Position numbers and translations under genes: made by a program | Shown here: piece after piece, positions 9,087-17,952 of the stretch | Layout of the letters: every line of letters starts with the position of its first letter | Numbering within the stretch: position 1 is the stretch's first letter | From: Nocardia abscessus | GTDB lineage: Bacteria > Actinomycetota > Actinomycetes > Mycobacteriales > Mycobacteriaceae | Direction of reading: 5' to 3' | NCBI RefSeq assembly: GCF_015477775.1 | Contig: NZ_JADLQO010000006.1 | Location: forward strand, 124,001 to 188,000 | Length of the DNA: 64,000 bases | Notes under the pieces: model-generated | What the model was told of the DNA's origin: nothing | The model's database searches: none | Seen by the model: only the letters and a program-made list of their open reading frames with translations

Positions 9087-9289
9087 CAGTTCTCCTTGTG
9101 CATGATTGTGGATCGATCCGGGCCGCGGGCCGCGAGCGAGGCCGCGCCGGAAATCGCCCTGCCGACGATCCTGCGCGGCCCGACAGCGGCTCGCCAGTGC
9201 GTCGTCCGGTCGGCGGGATCGGCGTGCGGCGGCGCGGCGGACCGCGCGGCGCGGGTCACGCTCGGGTCCGGCGCGACCCGCACCGCGGT

Positions 9290-10990
9290 CTAGGCCCCCG
9301 CCGTCGCCGCGGCGGGCTGCTGCTTCTTGCGCTTGGCGATGTCCAGCACCGCGAGGTAGCCGAAAGTGATCGCGGGGCCGATGGTGGCGCCGGGTCCCGC
9401 GTAGGTGTGGCCCATCACCGGGGCGCTGACGTTGCCGGAGGCGTACAGGCCCTCGATGGGCGTCCGATCCTCGCGCAGCACCCGCCCGGCCGTGTCGGTG
9501 ACCAGCCCACCCTTCGTGCCGAGGTCGCCGGGCACGATCTTGGCCGCGTAGAACGGGCCCTGCTCCAGCGCAGCGAGGCAGGGGTTCGGCTTGACGGTCG
9601 GATCGCCGTAGTACTTGTCGTAGGCGCTGTCGCCGCGGCGAAAGTCCTCGTCCACGCCGGTGGCCGCGAAACCGTTGAACCGTTCGACGGTGGCGGCCAG
9701 CTTCTGCTCCGGCACGTCGATCTTCGCGGCCAGCTCGGCCAGGGTCGGCGCCTGCACGATGAGGTCGTTTTCCATCCAGCGGGACGGAAACCGCTGGCCG
9801 GGCTGCAGCCCGGCGAAGATGTAGCGGTTGCGGTAGCGCTGGTCGAACACCAGCCACGCGGGCACGTTCTCGCCGGGACCTTCGCCCTGGCCGTACTCGC
9901 CGCCGTACATGGTGTGCACGGCCTCGACGTAAGGAGCGGACTCATTCCCGAAACGCTCACCGTCGGCGTTCACGATGATGCAGCCGGGCAGATTGCGCTC
10001 GGCCAGGCAGAACCAGGGCTTGCCGCCCTTGAAGATGGTCGGCCCCCACCACGCGTCGGCCATGATGTCGATGTCCGCGCCGAGTTCGAGACCGGCGCGG
10101 ATGCCGTCGCCGGTGTTGGCGGGGGCGCCGGTGGTCCATTCGGTGGTGATGGGCTCGCGCTGGTAGGCGTGCCGCATCTCGGCATTGTGCTCGAATCCGC
10201 CGCTGGCCAGCACCACGCCGTACCGGGCGGTGAAACGCACGGTCTCGCCCTCGTGTTCGGCCTCGACGCCTGCCACGCGGTCGTCCTCGACGATCAGCTT
10301 GGTCAGCGGGGTGTTCAGCAGCAGCGGCACGTTCGCGTCCAGCAAGCCCTTGCGCAGCGCCGCGGCCAGCGCCTGTCCCATGCCGAGCAGATGTTTGCCG
10401 GTGAGCCGGGCCCAGGTGGTACGCGCGCCGACCCGCATGGCGCGCAGCATGCCGCGCGGATGGCGCCGGATGAGATTGAGCTGCTTGAAATCGGCTTGGG
10501 TGACCACGACGTTCAGCGGAGCCTTGCTGTAGGCGGGCTCCAGGTTGAAGCGTTCCGCACCGAGGATCTTGGCGTTGAACGGCCTCGGTTCGCACGAGCG
10601 TCCCGCGGCGCGTCCGCCGGGCGCCTCGGGGTAGTAGTCGGAGTAGCCCGGCACCCAGCGCATTTTCAGCGGCGTGTGGTCGAGCACGAAGTCGAAGGCT
10701 TCCGCGCCGCGATCGATGTAGGTGTCGATCCGCTCCTTGGGCACGACGTCGCCGATGATGCTGTGCAGGTAGGTCCGCGCGTCCTCGCGGTCGTCGGGCC
10801 GACCGGACGCGCGCAGCGCCTTGTTGCCCGGGATCCACACGCCGCCGCCGGAGCGCGCGGTCGACCCGCCGTAGTGCGCGGCCTTTTCGATGACCACCAC
10901 GCTCAGCCCGTGCTGGGCCGCGGTGAGGGCGGCGGTCATGCCGGCGGCGCCGCTGCCGACCACCACCACGTCGTATTCCCGATCTGTCAT
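9290..10990 (-). CDS. kstD: 3-ketosteroid delta-1-dehydrogenase KstD
   Basis: A 566-residue flavoprotein with the N-terminal FAD motif VVVVGSGAAGMTAAL (GSGAAG at residues 12-17), STARSGGGVWIPGN, and the C-terminal flavin loop GNVSAPVMGHTYAGPGATIGPA typical of KstD. The enzyme introduces the 1,2 double bond in 3-ketosteroids such as androstenedione, which with 9-alpha-hydroxylation opens ring B. Family length is about 560 residues. A perfect KstR operator match lies directly before the start (10992-11005), and a similar flavoprotein gene diverges from it. Confidence 0.92.
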   Translation of the reverse strand: MTDREYDVVVVGSGAAGMTAALTAAQHGLSVVVIEKAAHYGGSTARSGGGVWIPGNKALRASGRPDDREDARTYLHSIIGDVVPKERIDTYIDRGAEAFDFVLDHTPLKMRWVPGYSDYYPEAPGGRAAGRSCEPRPFNAKILGAERFNLEPAYSKAPLNVVVTQADFKQLNLIRRHPRGMLRAMRVGARTTWARLTGKHLLGMGQALAAALRKGLLDANVPLLLNTPLTKLIVEDDRVAGVEAEHEGETVRFTARYGVVLASGGFEHNAEMRHAYQREPITTEWTTGAPANTGDGIRAGLELGADIDIMADAWWGPTIFKGGKPWFCLAERNLPGCIIVNADGERFGNESAPYVEAVHTMYGGEYGQGEGPGENVPAWLVFDQRYRNRYIFAGLQPGQRFPSRWMENDLIVQAPTLAELAAKIDVPEQKLAATVERFNGFAATGVDEDFRRGDSAYDKYYGDPTVKPNPCLAALEQGPFYAAKIVPGDLGTKGGLVTDTAGRVLREDRTPIEGLYASGNVSAPVMGHTYAGPGATIGPAITFGYLAVLDIAKRKKQQPAAATAGA

Positions 10991-10991
10991 G

Positions 10992-11005
10992 TAGAACACG
11001 TTATA
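10992..11005. promoter_or_regulatory. KstR operator upstream of kstD
   Basis: TAGAACACGTTATA matches the published KstR consensus TnnAACnnGTTnnA at every fixed position. It begins one base before the kstD start codon (minus strand), where bound repressor would block transcription. This is direct sequence evidence for membership in the KstR (upper cholesterol) regulon. Confidence 0.85.
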
Positions 11006-11068
11006 GAATGGACGCGCCATTGGTCTATGTTGTGTGGCAGAAGACTTGCTCGACGTTCCGTTTGTCGA

Positions 11069-11082
11069 GGAAACTTGTTTCA
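11069..11082. promoter_or_regulatory. KstR-like operator for the hsaE operon
   Basis: GGAAACTTGTTTCA fits TnnAACnnGTTnnA except for the first base, and is a clean GAAAC-TT-GTTTC palindrome. It lies 22 bases before the flavoprotein gene at 11105 and so serves the rightward flavoprotein-hsaE-hsaG-hsaF operon. Together with the box at 10992 it makes this a two-operator divergent promoter. Confidence 0.7.
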
Positions 11083-11104
11083 GTTTCAGACCGGAGTTAA
11101 GAAC

Positions 11105-12730
11105 ATGGGCCTCGAATGGGACCTGGCCACCGACGTTGTCGTGGTCGGATACGGCGCCGCGGGCGCGGCGGCCGCGCTGGAAGCGACCGCGGCGGGCGCG
11201 CAGGTGCTCGTGCTCGAACGCTTCGCCGGGGGCGGCACCTCGGCGCTGTCCGGCGGCATCATCTACGCGGGCGGCGGCACCTCGGTACAGCGGGAGGCGG
11301 GGGTCGAAGACACCCCGGAGGCGATGTACGCCTATCTCGAGCGTGAGGTCGGCGGCGCGGTCACCCCCGAGACGCTGCGCAAGTTCGTCGACGAGAGCCC
11401 GGAGCTGATCGAGTGGCTGAAGGCGCACGGCGTCCCGTTCGAAGCCTCGCTGTGCCCGTACAAGACTTCCTACCCCAACGACCGCTACTACCTGTACTAC
11501 TCCGGCAGCGAGATATCCGGCGCGTTCCGTGACATCCCGGCCGCTCAGCGCGGACATCGGGTGAAGGGCAGAGGCACCTCGGGCAAGAAGCTCACCGGCC
11601 CGCTCGCCGCCGCGGCATCCCGGGCGGGAGTCCGCGTGGAAACCCTCACCCGGGTTACCCGATTGATCACCGACGGCACGGGCGCGGTGATAGGCGTCGA
11701 GTGCCACACCCTGCGTGACGCCCCCGGCCGGGTCCGGGACCGCTACACGCGCATGGCGAACATCGCGGCCAAGCCGGGCATCTACTACCCGCCGCTGCGG
11801 CGCGCACTGGAACAGCGGCTGGACCGGATGGAACGCCGGTACGGCAGTACGATTCGCGTCCTCGCGCGGCGCGGGGTGGTGCTGTGCGCCGGCGGCTTCA
11901 TCGCCAATCGCGACATGGTGCGGCAGTACGCGCCCGCCTTCCACGGCGGTCTCGCCCTCGGCACCACCGCCGACGACGGCAGCGGCATCCTGATGGCGCA
12001 GCAGGTCGGCGCGGCCGTGGACCGCATGGACAACGTCTCCGCGTGGCGATTCCTGCTCCCGCCCAGCGCTTTCACCGCTGCGCTGCTGGTGGACGCCGCC
12101 GGTCGCCGGGTCATCGACGAGACGCGCTACGGCGCCGCGGTGGGCAACGCCCTGATCACCGAGCACGACGGCAAGGGCTGGCTGCTGGCCGACGGCCCGC
12201 TGATGCGCACCGCGATCGGGCAGATCGGCAAGCAGGGCGCGTGGTTCCAGCGCGGGCAGTTCGAAACCATGCGGCGCACCGCGGTTCGCGGCGCCACCCT
12301 GGAGGAAGCGGCGACGAAGGCGGGCATCGATCCCGCCGGGTTGCGCGCGACGGTCGACGCGCACAACACCGCGATCGAGACCGGCGCCCCCGATCCGGTC
12401 GGCAAGCCCGCCGAGTTCACCGAACCGGTCCGCACCGGACCGTTCTGGTTGTTGGATGTGGGCATCAAACCGAGCCTGACCAACCCGTGCCCCATGCTCA
12501 CCCTCGGCGGCGTCGTCGTGGACGAGCGCACCGGCGCGGTCGAGACGGGCGAGGGCGAGGACATCCCCGGGCTCTTCGCCGCCGGGCGCACCGCGCTCGG
12601 CGTGTGCTCCGAGTCCTACGTCAGCGGGCTGTCGCTGGCCGATTGCGTCTTCTCCGGCCGCAGGGCCGGCCGGTCCGCGGCGGGCGAGCAGGTCTCGGCG
12701 CTGGAAAAAGCAACTGTGGAAGGAAACTAG
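11105..12730 (+). CDS. KstD-like FAD-dependent dehydrogenase
   Basis: A 541-residue FAD-binding protein of the KstD/fumarate-reductase flavoprotein family. N-terminal VVVVGYGAAGAAAALEA and GGGTSALSGGIIYAGGG bind FAD; the C-terminal half ends with GLFAAGRTALGVCSESYVSGLSLADCVFSG. It differs clearly from the adjacent KstD and could be a delta-4(5-alpha)-type or other steroid dehydrogenase; this cannot be settled by reading. It starts a KstR-type promoter operon and its stop lies 1 base before hsaE, so it is co-transcribed with ring-degradation genes. Mycobacterium tuberculosis has no such gene between kstD and hsaE. Confidence 0.8.
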   Translation: MGLEWDLATDVVVVGYGAAGAAAALEATAAGAQVLVLERFAGGGTSALSGGIIYAGGGTSVQREAGVEDTPEAMYAYLEREVGGAVTPETLRKFVDESPELIEWLKAHGVPFEASLCPYKTSYPNDRYYLYYSGSEISGAFRDIPAAQRGHRVKGRGTSGKKLTGPLAAAASRAGVRVETLTRVTRLITDGTGAVIGVECHTLRDAPGRVRDRYTRMANIAAKPGIYYPPLRRALEQRLDRMERRYGSTIRVLARRGVVLCAGGFIANRDMVRQYAPAFHGGLALGTTADDGSGILMAQQVGAAVDRMDNVSAWRFLLPPSAFTAALLVDAAGRRVIDETRYGAAVGNALITEHDGKGWLLADGPLMRTAIGQIGKQGAWFQRGQFETMRRTAVRGATLEEAATKAGIDPAGLRATVDAHNTAIETGAPDPVGKPAEFTEPVRTGPFWLLDVGIKPSLTNPCPMLTLGGVVVDERTGAVETGEGEDIPGLFAAGRTALGVCSESYVSGLSLADCVFSGRRAGRSAAGEQVSALEKATVEGN

Positions 12731-12731
12731 C

Positions 12732-13517
12732 GTGCTGTCCGACGCGGTACGAACCGAACTGGCCGACGAACTCGAGCGCGCCGAGCGCGAACGGGTGGCG
12801 ATCGATCCGCTGATCACTCGCCACCCCGACATCGACGTGGTCGACGCCTACGAGATCCAGCTGATCAACATCCGGCGCAGGCTCGCCGACGGGGCGCGCG
12901 TGGTCGGGCACAAGGTCGGCCTGTCCTCGAAGGCCATGCAGCAGATGATGGGCGTGGACGAGCCCGACTACGGCCACCTGCTCGCGGAAATGGAAGTCTA
13001 CGAGGACGTTCCGGTCGAAGCGGGCCGCTACCTGTTCCCCCGCGTCGAGGTGGAGGTCGGTTTCGTGCTCGGCGCGGACCTGCCCGGCGCGGAGTGCACC
13101 GAAGCGGACGTGCTCGACGCCACGGTCGCCTTCGCACCCGCGATCGAACTGATCGACTCGCGGATCAAGGATTGGAACATCGGCCTGGCCGACACCATCT
13201 CCGACAACGCGTCCTCCGCGGGCTTCGTGCTCGGCGCCCAGCGCGTCGCACCGAAGGACATCGACGTCAAGGCCATCGACGCGGTGCTCACCCGCAACGG
13301 CGAGGTGGTCGCCGAAGGCCGCAGCGATGCCGTGCTGGGCGATCCGGTGATCGCGGTGGCCTGGCTGGCGCGCAAGGTCGCGAGTTTCGGCGTCCGGCTG
13401 AAGGCCGGTGACATCGTGCTGCCCGGCTCGTGCACCCGCGCCATCGACGCCCGTCCGGGCGATGCGTTCCACGCCGAGTTCGCCGGACTCGGCTCTGTCC
13501 GTCTGCAATTCACCTAG
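12732..13517 (+). CDS. hsaE: 2-hydroxypentadienoate-type hydratase HsaE
   Basis: A 261-residue member of the MhpD/HsaE hydratase family, with the motif VVGHKVGLSSKAMQQMMGVDEPDYG, the metal-binding EVEVGFVLG segment and the EL-IDSRIKDW core. HsaE hydrates 2-hydroxyhexa-2,4-dienoate, released by HsaD from steroid rings A/B, to 4-hydroxy-2-oxohexanoate. GTG 12732 follows the flavoprotein stop closely. hsaG and hsaF follow in the same order as in mycobacteria, which makes the assignment firm. Confidence 0.9.
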   Translation: MLSDAVRTELADELERAERERVAIDPLITRHPDIDVVDAYEIQLINIRRRLADGARVVGHKVGLSSKAMQQMMGVDEPDYGHLLAEMEVYEDVPVEAGRYLFPRVEVEVGFVLGADLPGAECTEADVLDATVAFAPAIELIDSRIKDWNIGLADTISDNASSAGFVLGAQRVAPKDIDVKAIDAVLTRNGEVVAEGRSDAVLGDPVIAVAWLARKVASFGVRLKAGDIVLPGSCTRAIDARPGDAFHAEFAGLGSVRLQFT

Positions 13518-13527
13518 GGAGGCTGTC

Positions 13528-14439
13528 GTGTCCGTGAACGGGACCGTCACCGCCGCGATCGTCGGGTCCGGCAACATCAGCACCGACCTGCTCTACAAAC
13601 TGCTGCGCTCGGAGAAGATCCAGCCGCGCTGGATGATCGGGATCGACCCGGACAGCGAGGGCCTGAAGCGGGCGCGCGGGCTCGGGCTGGAGACCTCGCA
13701 CGAGGGCGTGGACTGGCTGCTCGGGCAGTCCGAACTGCCCGACCTGATCTTCGAGGCGACTTCGGCGTATGTGCACCGCGCCGCGGCCCCGCGCTACGCC
13801 GAAGCGGGCATCCGCGCCGTCGACCTCACACCCGCCGCTGTCGGCCCCGCCGTCGTGCCGCCGGTGAACCTGGGCGCGAATCTCGACGCGCCGAACGTCA
13901 ACATGATCACCTGCGGCGGCCAGGCGACGATTCCGATCGTCGCGGCGGTGTCGCGGGTCGTCCCGGTGCCGTACGCGGAGATCGTCGCGTCGGTGTCGTC
14001 GGTTTCCGCGGGTCCTGGCACGCGGGCGAACATCGACGAGTTCACCAAGACCACCAGCCGCGGCGTCGAGACCATCGGCGGAGCGCAGCGCGGCAAGGCC
14101 ATCATCATCCTGAATCCGGCCGAGCCGCCGATGATCATGCGCGACACCATCTTCTGCGCCATCCCCGAGAACGCCGACACCGACGCGATCGCCGACTCGA
14201 TCCACCGGATGGTCGCCGACATCCAGCAGTACGTGCCCGGCTACCGGCTGCTGAACGAGCCGCAGTTCGACGAACCGTCGGTGGTCTCCGGCGGCCTGGC
14301 CAAGGTGTCGGTGTTCGTCGAGGTGGAGGGCGCGGGCGACTTCCTGCCCCCGTACGCGGGCAACCTCGACATCATGACCGCCGCCGCGACGCAGGTGGGC
14401 GAGGTCATCGCCGAACAAATCGTCACGGCCCGGGTGTAA
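13528..14439 (+). CDS. hsaG: Acylating aldehyde dehydrogenase HsaG
   Basis: A 303-residue CoA-acylating aldehyde dehydrogenase of the DmpF/BphJ type. The N-terminal Rossmann motif is AAIVGSGNISTDLLYK, the catalytic cysteine lies in NMITCGGQATIP, and NPAEPPMIMRDT is conserved. It converts propanal from HsaF to propionyl-CoA and forms a channelling complex with HsaF. GTG 13528 follows GGGAGG after the hsaE stop; the length equals that of the mycobacterial enzyme. Confidence 0.92.
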   Translation: MSVNGTVTAAIVGSGNISTDLLYKLLRSEKIQPRWMIGIDPDSEGLKRARGLGLETSHEGVDWLLGQSELPDLIFEATSAYVHRAAAPRYAEAGIRAVDLTPAAVGPAVVPPVNLGANLDAPNVNMITCGGQATIPIVAAVSRVVPVPYAEIVASVSSVSAGPGTRANIDEFTKTTSRGVETIGGAQRGKAIIILNPAEPPMIMRDTIFCAIPENADTDAIADSIHRMVADIQQYVPGYRLLNEPQFDEPSVVSGGLAKVSVFVEVEGAGDFLPPYAGNLDIMTAAATQVGEVIAEQIVTARV

Positions 14440-14451
14440 GGAGCTATTCGA

Positions 14452-15489
14452 ATGGCCTACTCAGCAGAACTCGACATCCGCGTCACCGACACCTCGCTGC
14501 GCGACGGATCCCACCACAAGCGCCACCAGTTCACCGCCACCGAGGTCCGGGACATCGTGGCGGCGCTGGACGGCGCGGGCGTCCCGGTGATCGAGGTGAC
14601 CCACGGCGACGGCCTGGGCGGCTCGTCGTTCAACTACGGCTTCTCCAAGACGCCGGAGCAGGAACTGGTCACCATCGCGGCCGAGACGGCGAAGCACGCG
14701 AAGATCGCCGTGCTGATGCTGCCCGGCGTCGGGGTGAAGGAAGACATCAAGATCTCCCAGGACAACGGCGCGTCGATCTGCCGCATCGCCACCCACTGCA
14801 CCGAGGCCGACGTGTCCATCCAGCACTTCGGCCTGGCCCGCGAACTCGGGCTGGAGACGGTCGGCTTCCTGATGATGTCGCACACCCAGCCGCCGGAGGT
14901 GCTGGCCAAGCAGGCGCGCATCATGGCCGACGCGGGCTGCCAGTGCGTCTACATCGTCGACTCCGCCGGAGCGCTGGTGCTGGAGCAGGTTTCCGACCGG
15001 GTCGCGGCGGTGGTCGCCGAACTCGGCGACGACGCGCAGGTCGGCTTCCACGGCCACGAGAACCTCGATCTCGCCGTCGCCAACTCGGTCTACGCCATCC
15101 GCGCGGGCGCCACCCAGATCGACGGCAGCGCACGCCGTTTCGGCGCGGGCGCGGGCAACACGCCGGTCGAGGCGCTGGTGGGGGTGTGCGACAAGCTCGG
15201 CGTGAAGACCGGCATCGATTTCTTCGCCATCGCCGACGCCGCCGAAGACGTCGTCCGCCCGGCGATGCCCCAGGAGTGCCTGCTCGACCGCCAGGCCCTG
15301 ATGATGGGCTACGCGGGCGTCTACTCCAGCTTCCTCAAGCACGCCGAACGCCAAGCCGAGCGTTACGGCGTCTCGGCCGCCGAAATGCTCGTCCGCGCGG
15401 GCAAACGCAAGCTGGTCGGCGGCCAGGAGGACCAGCTCATCGACATCGCGCTGGAATTGCAGCGAGAGAAGGCGACCGTCACCGCCTGA
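14452..15489 (+). CDS. hsaF: 4-hydroxy-2-oxoacid aldolase HsaF
   Basis: A 345-residue DmpG/BphI-type aldolase: N-terminal TIM barrel with DTSLRDGSHHKRHQ, the metal-binding GFHGHENLDLAVANS, and the C-terminal communication domain with LVGGQEDQ. It cleaves 4-hydroxy-2-oxohexanoate to pyruvate and propanal and passes the aldehyde to HsaG. ATG 14452 follows AAGGAG by a normal spacing. It ends the operon just before a strong hairpin. Confidence 0.92.
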   Translation: MAYSAELDIRVTDTSLRDGSHHKRHQFTATEVRDIVAALDGAGVPVIEVTHGDGLGGSSFNYGFSKTPEQELVTIAAETAKHAKIAVLMLPGVGVKEDIKISQDNGASICRIATHCTEADVSIQHFGLARELGLETVGFLMMSHTQPPEVLAKQARIMADAGCQCVYIVDSAGALVLEQVSDRVAAVVAELGDDAQVGFHGHENLDLAVANSVYAIRAGATQIDGSARRFGAGAGNTPVEALVGVCDKLGVKTGIDFFAIADAAEDVVRPAMPQECLLDRQALMMGYAGVYSSFLKHAERQAERYGVSAAEMLVRAGKRKLVGGQEDQLIDIALELQREKATVTA

Positions 15490-15497
15490 CCGGTTGG

Positions 15498-15543
15498 GAC
15501 ATCGCGGGCCGCGAACTGAACTACCGTTCGCGGCCGCGATGTC
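15498..15543. terminator. Hairpin terminator between hsaF and lipase gene
   Basis: An 18-base-pair stem with one bulged G: arms 15498-15516 (GACATCGCGGGCCGCGAAC) and 15526-15543, loop of nine bases. It begins nine bases after the hsaF stop and ends before the convergent lipase gene stop, so it can end transcription from both sides. There is no U-tract, as is common in high-GC actinobacteria. Confidence 0.75.
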
Positions 15544-15556
15544 TGGTGCGCTTCGG

Positions 15557-16747
15557 TTACGTGGGTGGGAGGACACCCCCGAGGAAGGACAGCACGTCGG
15601 GCCAAGCGGCGTCGACGATCCCTTCGTGGTCGGCGTTGTAGCTGTGGAACTCGTATTCCGTTCCGGCGATGGTGAATTGAGCGAGCAGCGCCTGGGTGAG
15701 CGCAAGCGGAACGGTGTTGTCGGCGGTGCCGTGCGCGAGGAACAGCGGCTGGTGATATCCGGAGGTCGGCACTCGCAGATAGCGGGTGAGGGTGTCGGCC
15801 AAGGGGCTGCCTGCCACCGACCGGTCGAGCATCGCCCCGATCGAGACGCCTTCGACCGCGGCGGGCCAGTCGGGTTGGCACCGTCGGTCGATGCGAGCGA
15901 GCGCCTGCGTGCCGGTGGGTGTCAGGACGGATGCCACCGCGTCGGGAGCGCCGAGGCGCACCCCGTCCAACAGAGCGGCGAACACCGCGGTGAAGCCGTC
16001 GAAACCGGGAATCGCGGGTATGTACGGCCCGGCCGCGGCGAGGATCTTCTCGATATTGGACGGCGGCGCGAGCGCCGCCGTGCCGCGGAATTCGAGTTCG
16101 GGAGCGTAGTGGTCGGCGATTTCGCCCGTGTTGAGCGCGGCGTGCCCGCCCTGCGAGACGCCGGTCACCGCCCACCTGCGTCCGAGCGCGGGCTCGACGT
16201 GCCGGGCGGCGCGCACGAGGTCGACGGTCGCCGTGGCCTCGGTGCGCGAATGGAGGTAGGGGTGCACGGTGGCCGCGCCCGCCCCGAGACCGACGTAGTC
16301 CGGTGCGACGACCGCATAGCCCTGCTCGAGCAGCCTCCGGACGATGGGCGCGTCGTATCGCGGATTCGTGCTGATCCCGCAAGCCGGGCCGAGGCCGCTG
16401 GTCCCGTGTTCCCAGGCGACGATGGGCCGGCCGTCCACCGGCGCGGGCCCGGCCGGTGTTGCGAGCACCCCGGTCGCCGTCGTCAGTGCTCCCGTCGGGC
16501 CCTCGGTGACGTACTCGAGAAACCGGGCGGGCTCGATGTCGCCCCACCCGCCCGGGAAGTCGTGCGAACTGACCACCGACCCCGGCCCCGCTGTTGTGGC
16601 GGCGCTCCGGTCGACCTCGTCGGCATGCGCGGTTGTCTCCGCCGTGGCGATGGCGAGCCCGGCGAGCACGAGCGCTATCGAGCGCCGGGGCCTGGGGATC
16701 GTGCCCGCACGGCGGAACCAGTTGGTGAGCATCGGCTTCCTTCGCAT
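15557..16747 (-). CDS. Secreted lipase (LIP family alpha/beta hydrolase)
   Basis: A 396-residue protein with a Sec signal peptide (basic MRRKP start, hydrophobic IALVLAGLAIATA, cleavage near AHA). The mature part is a secretory-lipase type alpha/beta hydrolase: nucleophile Ser in GVSQGG (about residue 198), acid in HGTADNTVP, and histidine in NADHEGIVDAAW. It probably hydrolyses esters of lipids or steroids outside the cell. ATG 16747 is chosen; ATG 16732 would shorten the signal peptide. It stands convergent to hsaF. Confidence 0.82.
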   Translation of the reverse strand: MRRKPMLTNWFRRAGTIPRPRRSIALVLAGLAIATAETTAHADEVDRSAATTAGPGSVVSSHDFPGGWGDIEPARFLEYVTEGPTGALTTATGVLATPAGPAPVDGRPIVAWEHGTSGLGPACGISTNPRYDAPIVRRLLEQGYAVVAPDYVGLGAGAATVHPYLHSRTEATATVDLVRAARHVEPALGRRWAVTGVSQGGHAALNTGEIADHYAPELEFRGTAALAPPSNIEKILAAAGPYIPAIPGFDGFTAVFAALLDGVRLGAPDAVASVLTPTGTQALARIDRRCQPDWPAAVEGVSIGAMLDRSVAGSPLADTLTRYLRVPTSGYHQPLFLAHGTADNTVPLALTQALLAQFTIAGTEYEFHSYNADHEGIVDAAWPDVLSFLGGVLPPT

Positions 16748-16912
16748 ACGCGTCCCGAATTGCTTTGCTGCATAATATATCTCAAGCTCGCCGATGCGCA
16801 GGAGCCGACGTCACTCAAATCCGCGGTTGTGGACGGCTGTGCACGACCCCGCGCGTACGGCAACGGCGGGAGCGCGGAACGCAGTGTGGCCCGCGCGTCG
16901 CGGCGAGTGCGG

Positions 16913-17506
16913 TTATCCGCTCAACTCCGTGAGGATCCGGCGCAGCCGGGTGGCGCGCTCGGCGGACGTCCGCGCCTTCATCAGTCGCAGGAACACCGCG
17001 TACCGCGCAGTGCGGTCGAGCTGCTCGAAGCTGTCTCGCGCGCGGGGATTCGCGTGGAGCGCGTCGCGCAGGTCATCGGGGCAGGTGGCGGTGCGCTGGC
17101 GTTCGTAGGCGGCCGACCAGCGCCCATCGGATCGTGCGGCGGCGATGGCCGCGAAGCCGGCGCTGTGCATGCGCCCGGCGGCGATGAGCGCTTCCGCTCT
17201 GTCGACGTTGACCTGTGACCACGGGCTCTTCGGTCGGCGCGGGGAATACCGCTGGAGGTAGTGATCGGCGTCCAGGCGGCGGCGGTGACTGTCGATCCAC
17301 CCGAAGCACAGCGCGCCGTCGAGCGCCTCGGTGATCGTGAGCGTGGCGCCCGCCGCTCCCTTCTTGGCGATCTTCAGCCAAACATCCTCGGCCCGGTCGT
17401 GATTGGCGGCGAGCCAGTTCTCCCACCGGGTCGCGTCGGCAAAGGTGAGAACGTTGGTCGGGTCGAACTGATCCATGGCGGTCTCCCGTGGTGCGGTGCT
17501 GGGCAT
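16913..17506 (-). CDS. YdeI/OmpD-associated family protein
   Basis: A 197-residue protein with the family features FADATRWENWLAANHDRAEDVWLKIAKKG at the N-terminus, then ALCFGWIDS and RRPKSPWSQVN, and a C-terminal YdeI-type helical tail. Relatives are called bacteriocin-protection or YdeI proteins; their biochemical role is unknown. ATG 17506 has a good GGAGG site; ATG 17476 is an alternative. A perfect 25-base palindrome lies just upstream and probably controls it. Confidence 0.8.
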   Translation of the reverse strand: MPSTAPRETAMDQFDPTNVLTFADATRWENWLAANHDRAEDVWLKIAKKGAAGATLTITEALDGALCFGWIDSHRRRLDADHYLQRYSPRRPKSPWSQVNVDRAEALIAAGRMHSAGFAAIAAARSDGRWSAAYERQRTATCPDDLRDALHANPRARDSFEQLDRTARYAVFLRLMKARTSAERATRLRRILTELSG

Positions 17507-17525
17507 ACACCCGATCCTCCTACTC

Positions 17526-17550
17526 AAAGTGCTCAACGATTGAGCACTTT
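17526..17550. promoter_or_regulatory. Operator-like perfect palindrome before the YdeI gene
   Basis: Inverted repeat AAAGTGCTCAA-CGA-TTGAGCACTTT with perfect 11-base arms. It is centred 32 bases upstream of the YdeI-family start, at the junction with the truncated toxin gene. Being AT-rich for this genome and upstream of a gene, it is more likely an operator than a terminator. No regulator gene is adjacent; an ArsR-type protein is a guess. Confidence 0.6.
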
Positions 17551-17927
17551 TGGGAGGGATATCGTCGTCCACGAACCACCGGGGCTGCCGCGGCCGCGCC
17601 GCCGCGGCGGGATTGATCGCCATGTGTCCGATAACCGAACTCGAGTTCTTCTTCAGCGCACGCTCCATGGCTGACCGCGAACAAGCGGTCGACGAAGTGC
17701 GGGCAGTCTTCGGCTGGGAGCCGGTCGATGATCGCGCGTACGACCGAGCTTGGACTGTGCAAGGAGAACTGACGAAGCGAGGACTCCATCGCAGCGTAGG
17801 CCCGGTTGATCTGGTCGTCGCCGCCACCGCCGAACTGCGTGGGCTGACGCTGCTGCACCGGGACCACGACTTCGACTGCATTGCCGCAGTGACCGGCCAG
17901 CCACACCAGTGGCGCGGCTCGAGCTAG
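17550..17927 (+). pseudogene. N-terminally truncated VapC-like PIN toxin
   Basis: The frame from GLIAMCPITELEFFFSARS to GQPHQWRGSS matches the middle and end of a PIN-domain (VapC) toxin: ITELEF carries the acidic residue of helix 3, GPVDLVVAATAE the next aspartate, and LLHRDHDFDCIA the last. The usual first strand with the first catalytic Asp (VDTSAL-type) is absent; the in-frame leader is an unrelated Arg/Gly-rich translation. No antitoxin gene is present upstream. This looks like the remnant of a toxin-antitoxin pair cut at about 17605. Confidence 0.65.
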
Positions 17928-17952
17928 CCGGGGTGCAACTTGTCGGTCCCTA

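Noticed and set aside
9023..12730. Long open frame on + strand across the chsH3-kstD region and into the flavoprotein
   Set aside because: High-GC shadow. The first two thirds are antisense to kstD; only the last part (from 11105) is a real gene.
9290..12832. Minus-strand frame open over 1180 codons
   Set aside because: Only the part up to 10990 has KstD character; the rest is antisense to the flavoprotein gene and lacks protein-like composition.
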